A DNA stretch of 64,000 nt, from NCBI RefSeq assembly GCF_051020985.1, contig NC_135007.1:6329501-6393500 (forward strand). The letters are read 5' to 3'. Positions 59,944 through 64,000 of the stretch are shown one piece after another; within the stretch, counting starts at the first letter, position 1, and each line of letters begins with the position of its first letter. Below the pieces are notes generated by a model. That model saw only the letters and a list, made by a program, of their open reading frames with translations. It did not search any database and had not been told where the DNA came from. Source of the stretch: Nomia melanderi. Its lineage: Eukaryota; Arthropoda; Insecta; Hymenoptera; Halictidae. The translations under genes and the position numbers were made by a program.

Positions 59944-61874
59944 TAAGTTCTAATCGTTCGTTGAATTAACTTTTAATTGATTAGAACTTTTAAAAAGAAA
60001 ATTTGTAACGGTCAATGAAATTCAGTGCATTTTGAATATCAATTAATTATATAAAATACTTTATTTACACTCTAACTGAAATTTGCGTAGATATATATTA
60101 ATAGCGATTACTTACGGTTTGCCGGGCAAACGTATTTTTAGTATGAATGTATTAAGTGTCAATTGTCGGGGAAATATTTGATTGAATAAATTGGCGTTAG
60201 CTTCGATAAACATTGTTAACCTTTTGTGAGCTCAATTTAAATTTATACGAAGCACTTGCAATTCGAATTTTAATAAAACAAATATTGAGATATTCGGGGA
60301 ATAATATTTCAATACTTTTAAAGCGTAATACAATGTTATTTAAAAATTGATATCCCGTTAAGAAGGAAATTAAAATACTTTTAGTGTTCCGGCATAAAAG
60401 GAATATTTGTCAGAAGAATTTCGTTAATCACCTATCTTCTTTGTTATCCTCATTTCAGAGGTAATTATAGAAATATTTAACTGTACATTACATTACTTCT
60501 AATGCGTATTAAATGTATTGATCACATTTTTAAACAGATTCTTTCAGAGATTAGATAATGCGGTTCCTGAAATCGATAAATACACTCAAATTACTCTTGT
60601 TAAGTGTGCTTCCAAGTAAAGGATGATTGTACATTCTTATGCAATAACAAAAATTATTCCCATATCGAAATAGAAATAATTGCAATGAGAAATCTCTAAA
60701 TTCTTCAGTAAATTAGGAATATTTAAATTGCACCTACCTATAAAACCTTTACACTACAGAATATATTTCGAAAAATATAAAAGTCGCTTTATACAACATT
60801 CCTACCTATTAATTTTTCACTTTTATCTCACAAAAGTTTTGAACATTGAAAAATTCAATTCGGAACAAGAAAGATTAATCTTTGTAGAATAATATTCCGA
60901 AACTTCGACAAATATATTGCTCCAATATGGCGGCCGTGTGCCACGCGACGCAGAGGAAATAACGAGGGATTCTAACGACTCGCAAACTTTCGGAAACCTG
61001 ACGTCTTCTTGACAAATGAAACAACTTCTTTATTTCTCTTCGGAACAGAAGCCCTTCGGAAGGGATTGTAACACCACCCTTCTAGGACAGATCTTAAAAT
61101 TTAATGCCAGTAAAGTTTTCCTCGGCTCGGTTCGGGAATAAATTGCGTATGCAGCGCTCGAGCGGCATTCGAATGGCCTATTTCGCGAGACTATTCGGAA
61201 ATAATATCTCTCGGCTGAATTAGCCGGCTCTCCTGACTGAATTAGCCTGCTTATATTACCATCGGCTTTGAATAACGGATGGACGTGAGGTGATTGCATG
61301 AATCGGAAACCTTCGATGCCTCGTCCGCGAGGCATCGCCGAGAAGTTTATCATGGTGTACTGCAATTTCGAACGCCTCGTGCAGTTATAGACGCCCCATT
61401 ACTTCGCTTTTGTGTAATGTCCTGCACGGCTGCGTGCGCAACATGTCTTCTCGGATAAGATAACTGCAGCCTTCGGTCATAAACATACCGCCGTTTCTAT
61501 AAGAGCCGCGCGATTCACGTGTCTTCGACCATTGCGCGCCTAATTCTTTGTACTCGCTGTTGCACGAGATTAATAATTTATGAGTAATTATGACGCCGAT
61601 GATACATCGATTGCAAAGCTGGACACAGTTTGGAGAACAGTTAAATGAAACCTGTATGTCGTTTCTTTTGTACTGATAGTGAGGTAACACATACCACGTT
61701 CCGATGAAGAATAATTACTGTGATAAAAACGGAGGCTATGAAAGGTGTCATTACTATTATTAGGTGTTAATTGTTCGTGGAAATTTAAATTATCCGTCGA
61801 CTGTTTTAAAAAACTGGATAAGGAATTTTAAACTTCGATATATTTTATAAAGCAAAAATAATGTACTAACTGCA
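59944..61874. other. No gene recognised
   Basis: AT-rich to 60880, then a GC-richer pocket (60920-61690) with long minus-strand frames at 61030-61365 and 61385-61690 that show no motif. TTAACCTTTTGTGAGCTC at about 60219 looks like a lone TTAA-element end. Confidence 0.4.
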
Positions 61875-62119
61875 TTAAGCCCTTGCTCCATAATATTGTG
61901 TCAGATTTGTGATGAAAATCTTCAATTGAATTTGATAAATGTACATATTAGTTAATTGTTTTTAATATGCATTAGACATTTCTTTTCTATTATCAATGGT
62001 AGACTTCTGGTATAAACGTAGACACAAACATCAAATTTTTTCTTTTTCTAATCAATTATTAACGATAAAGTAGTTCTGTCAAGCACAATTGTGAAAGAAA
62101 CCACAGGGACAAGGGTTAA
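61875..62119 (+). mobile_element. TTAA element, family 1, within a composite fragment
   Basis: 245 bp, TTAAGCCCTTGCTCCATAAT to GGGACAAGGGTTAA. Its right flank is the same family 4 right half seen next to 58543-58787. Confidence 0.75.
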
Positions 62120-62230
62120 AGAAATTAATCCATCACTAGGCAAACTGAATTGTAAATCAATTAAAGTCTCAGCAGATGCATGGGGAAATTTCAAAAAGTC
62201 AATTCAACTGCTCGGTAATTTTAATGTTAA
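62120..62230 (+). mobile_element. TTAA element, family 4, right half only
   Basis: agaaattaatccatcactag, then aaactgaattgtaaatcaat, ending CTCGGTAATTTTAATGTTAA. The left half expected before 61875 is missing. Confidence 0.7.
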
Positions 62231-64000
62231 TAAAGTAAAGCCGCGGCATATCAGATTCAGTACCGTTCGTCGTCCCTGAAGGGTTAATTCCGATCGAAAC
62301 GGCGGAGTACAGGTTCGACGTTGTTCTCGAACGACGCGCGACGCGCTCTCTGATCAGCCGTGACACTTGAAACTTCACCAGCTCTAGAGAACCGAAGTTT
62401 TCGATCGAAGTCTCCGAAGCGCGCGAAGATTCACCGAAGAGCGAGCCGTGTCGATGCGATCCAACAATGAGGTACAACGCGCGACATGATTCCGAGACAA
62501 ACGGTCACGAGAGCGCAACGGGCCTCAAGTGTTGTACGAGAACGGCTGTTCTCGCCGGAGATCAAAATCAACTTGGCGTGGTGCCTGGGACAGAGGGAGG
62601 CCGAGGGAGCATTGTAACCTGGAATCAACGACGAAATAACACGGCCGAGGGAAATTGCACGCGCGAATATTACCGCCGACGAATATCTCTAATTTCACGG
62701 ATTCAACGTGGTACTACATGGTCCAAGGGAGATTTGTCAACGACGATTGTCTTCCGCGTGGTCGGATCGACGAGTTCTCGCGAGTTTTGACAGTGTATCC
62801 GGCACCGTTCCGCCCGAAAGAAGTTTTCGAACTGAAACTCGAATTTTTCGTGGAACTTTTTTTCGAGCTGTCGCCCCGGACTGTCCAACTTTGTTCTGGA
62901 AACCTTAGAAGCACTGTGTCGACGTTTGGCAACGTGTGGGTTGTTTTTGGAGTTGTGTCTCGAGAAAAATGACGATTGTTTCGGATATTTTAATGCCGTT
63001 TGACGGGAAAGTTATCGTTTCGAGTAAGGAATGGATTGCTCGAAGTGATGCGGATGATTCGAATTTTCTTTTTATTGTTCTGTGACTCGTGGAGCGGTTA
63101 TTTTTGAGTATTGCGTGGTTGTAGTGTATTTATATTCGTATTCTGGGAAAGAATATCTTTGATGCTCCTTTTTCTTTTGGAATTTAGTTCCCATTTTGTA
63201 CGTTCGAATTATTCTCTACTTGAAGGGGTGAGTTTTGATGTATTACTATTTTTCTGTATACAATAAAATTCTATTATTGTATATTTTGTAAATACTATAA
63301 GTATTGTATATTTCACTAATTAGTTTAGTGAATTGGTAATTATTTTAGTAATATGGTAATATCCAAAAAAATTTACTTAACGGTAATCTTTTGACACGTA
63401 AGAAATTTATTCAACAAAAATGCTGAATATACAGTACTCGCACAAAAGTATAAAATATAGCAACGAAAGGGTTATTCTATCAATAAAGTCACGTGCAAAT
63501 TCTACATCGCTGATTTCAGCGCTCGGTACCTTTTCTCTTTGTCAAAGGGATCCGATGCAAATCGCAAATGCGTAAAAATGTTGACCTTGAGCAGTCCGGG
63601 TTTCCGTTAACCCTAGCTGCGTGTCGACACCTTTAATTTACTTCGCATACCCGATTAACTTTATTAACACTGTCGGTGACATATCAATTTACCCACCGAG
63701 TGCATAACTTGCGCGGTTAGGGCTTGCTAAGCGTCGGAAGGCTCTTATTTTATTTATGCTCGGCGGAAGGAGTTGCTGGCCGAGAAAAGGGAGAAGAGGG
63801 ACGCGATACGAAGAACATGATGGAGAAAGGGGGACAAGAGAGTACGCAGGACGCCCCGGAATGGATGCAATAACTGCGTCAGAAGTTTTCTGCAAATTCG
63901 AGGAAACCACCCTCACTTGAGATTCCATGAACAACAATTGGAAAAGTAAATATTTGTATAATTGAAATATTTATTTGTTATTCTTATCATTTTCATTTAT
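62231..64000. other. GC-rich island 62240-62960, then no feature
   Basis: The island carries seven overlapping frames on both strands (the longest about 107 codons) with no shared motif, so they cancel one another as evidence. It may be a promoter-type island. 62970-64000 is AT-rich apart from a minus frame at 63689-63937 without a motif. Confidence 0.35.

Overview
The window reads as AT-rich, intron- and transposon-dominated chromosomal DNA from an insect. CpG-containing GC-richer islands, many short DNA-transposon derivatives and mariner relics make a hymenopteran (bee- or wasp-like) genome my best guess, but nothing in the window settles the species. There are no operons, rRNA, CRISPR arrays or prokaryotic systems, and I found no convincing tRNA gene.

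One protein-coding gene is well supported. It runs on the minus strand and is visible as four internal exons: 36830-36673 (D), 24308-23861 (A), 15830-15597 (B) and 15156-14687 (C). Each has a consensus splice donor and an AG acceptor, and the phases fit at all three junctions (1-1, 2-2, 2-2). Together they give about 436 residues of a mostly disordered, Ser/Asn/Arg-rich protein with a polyproline tract and two recurring short motifs (LDLV-type and [ST]LP-type). I do not recognise the protein. Its start, its end and perhaps small exons are not seen. Introns are about 12.4 kb, 8.0 kb and 0.44 kb. GC-rich islands at 54.5-54.9 kb and 57.6-58.4 kb, upstream of exon D, are possible 5' exons or promoters, as is the one next to exon A (24.31-24.6 kb).

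Much of the recognisable remainder is small DNA transposons. At least 21 short elements, mostly 220-300 bp, have inverted ends and TTAA boundaries, which is piggyBac-like target choice. They fall into about nine end-sequence families. Several are nested. In one case an intact relative elsewhere in the window preserves the exact empty TTAA site. One nested pair shares its junction with a second copy 3.3 kb away, which suggests that the composite was copied. A second group has TA boundaries: a roughly 570 bp family with mariner-like ends (about 1-494, 17793-18362, 53687-54252), two decayed mariner transposase ends (1112-1312 and 18621-18990), and a 777 bp element with 25-bp inverted ends (33136-33912). 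There is also a foldback with arms of about 230 bp (3758-4245), a 629 bp element with TAA duplications (46345-46973), and minisatellites at 7.6, 15.2, 16.9, 27.7 and 49.2 kb.

Most other open frames are short, overlap one another on both strands inside GC-richer islands, and start at non-ATG codons. I treat them as chance.
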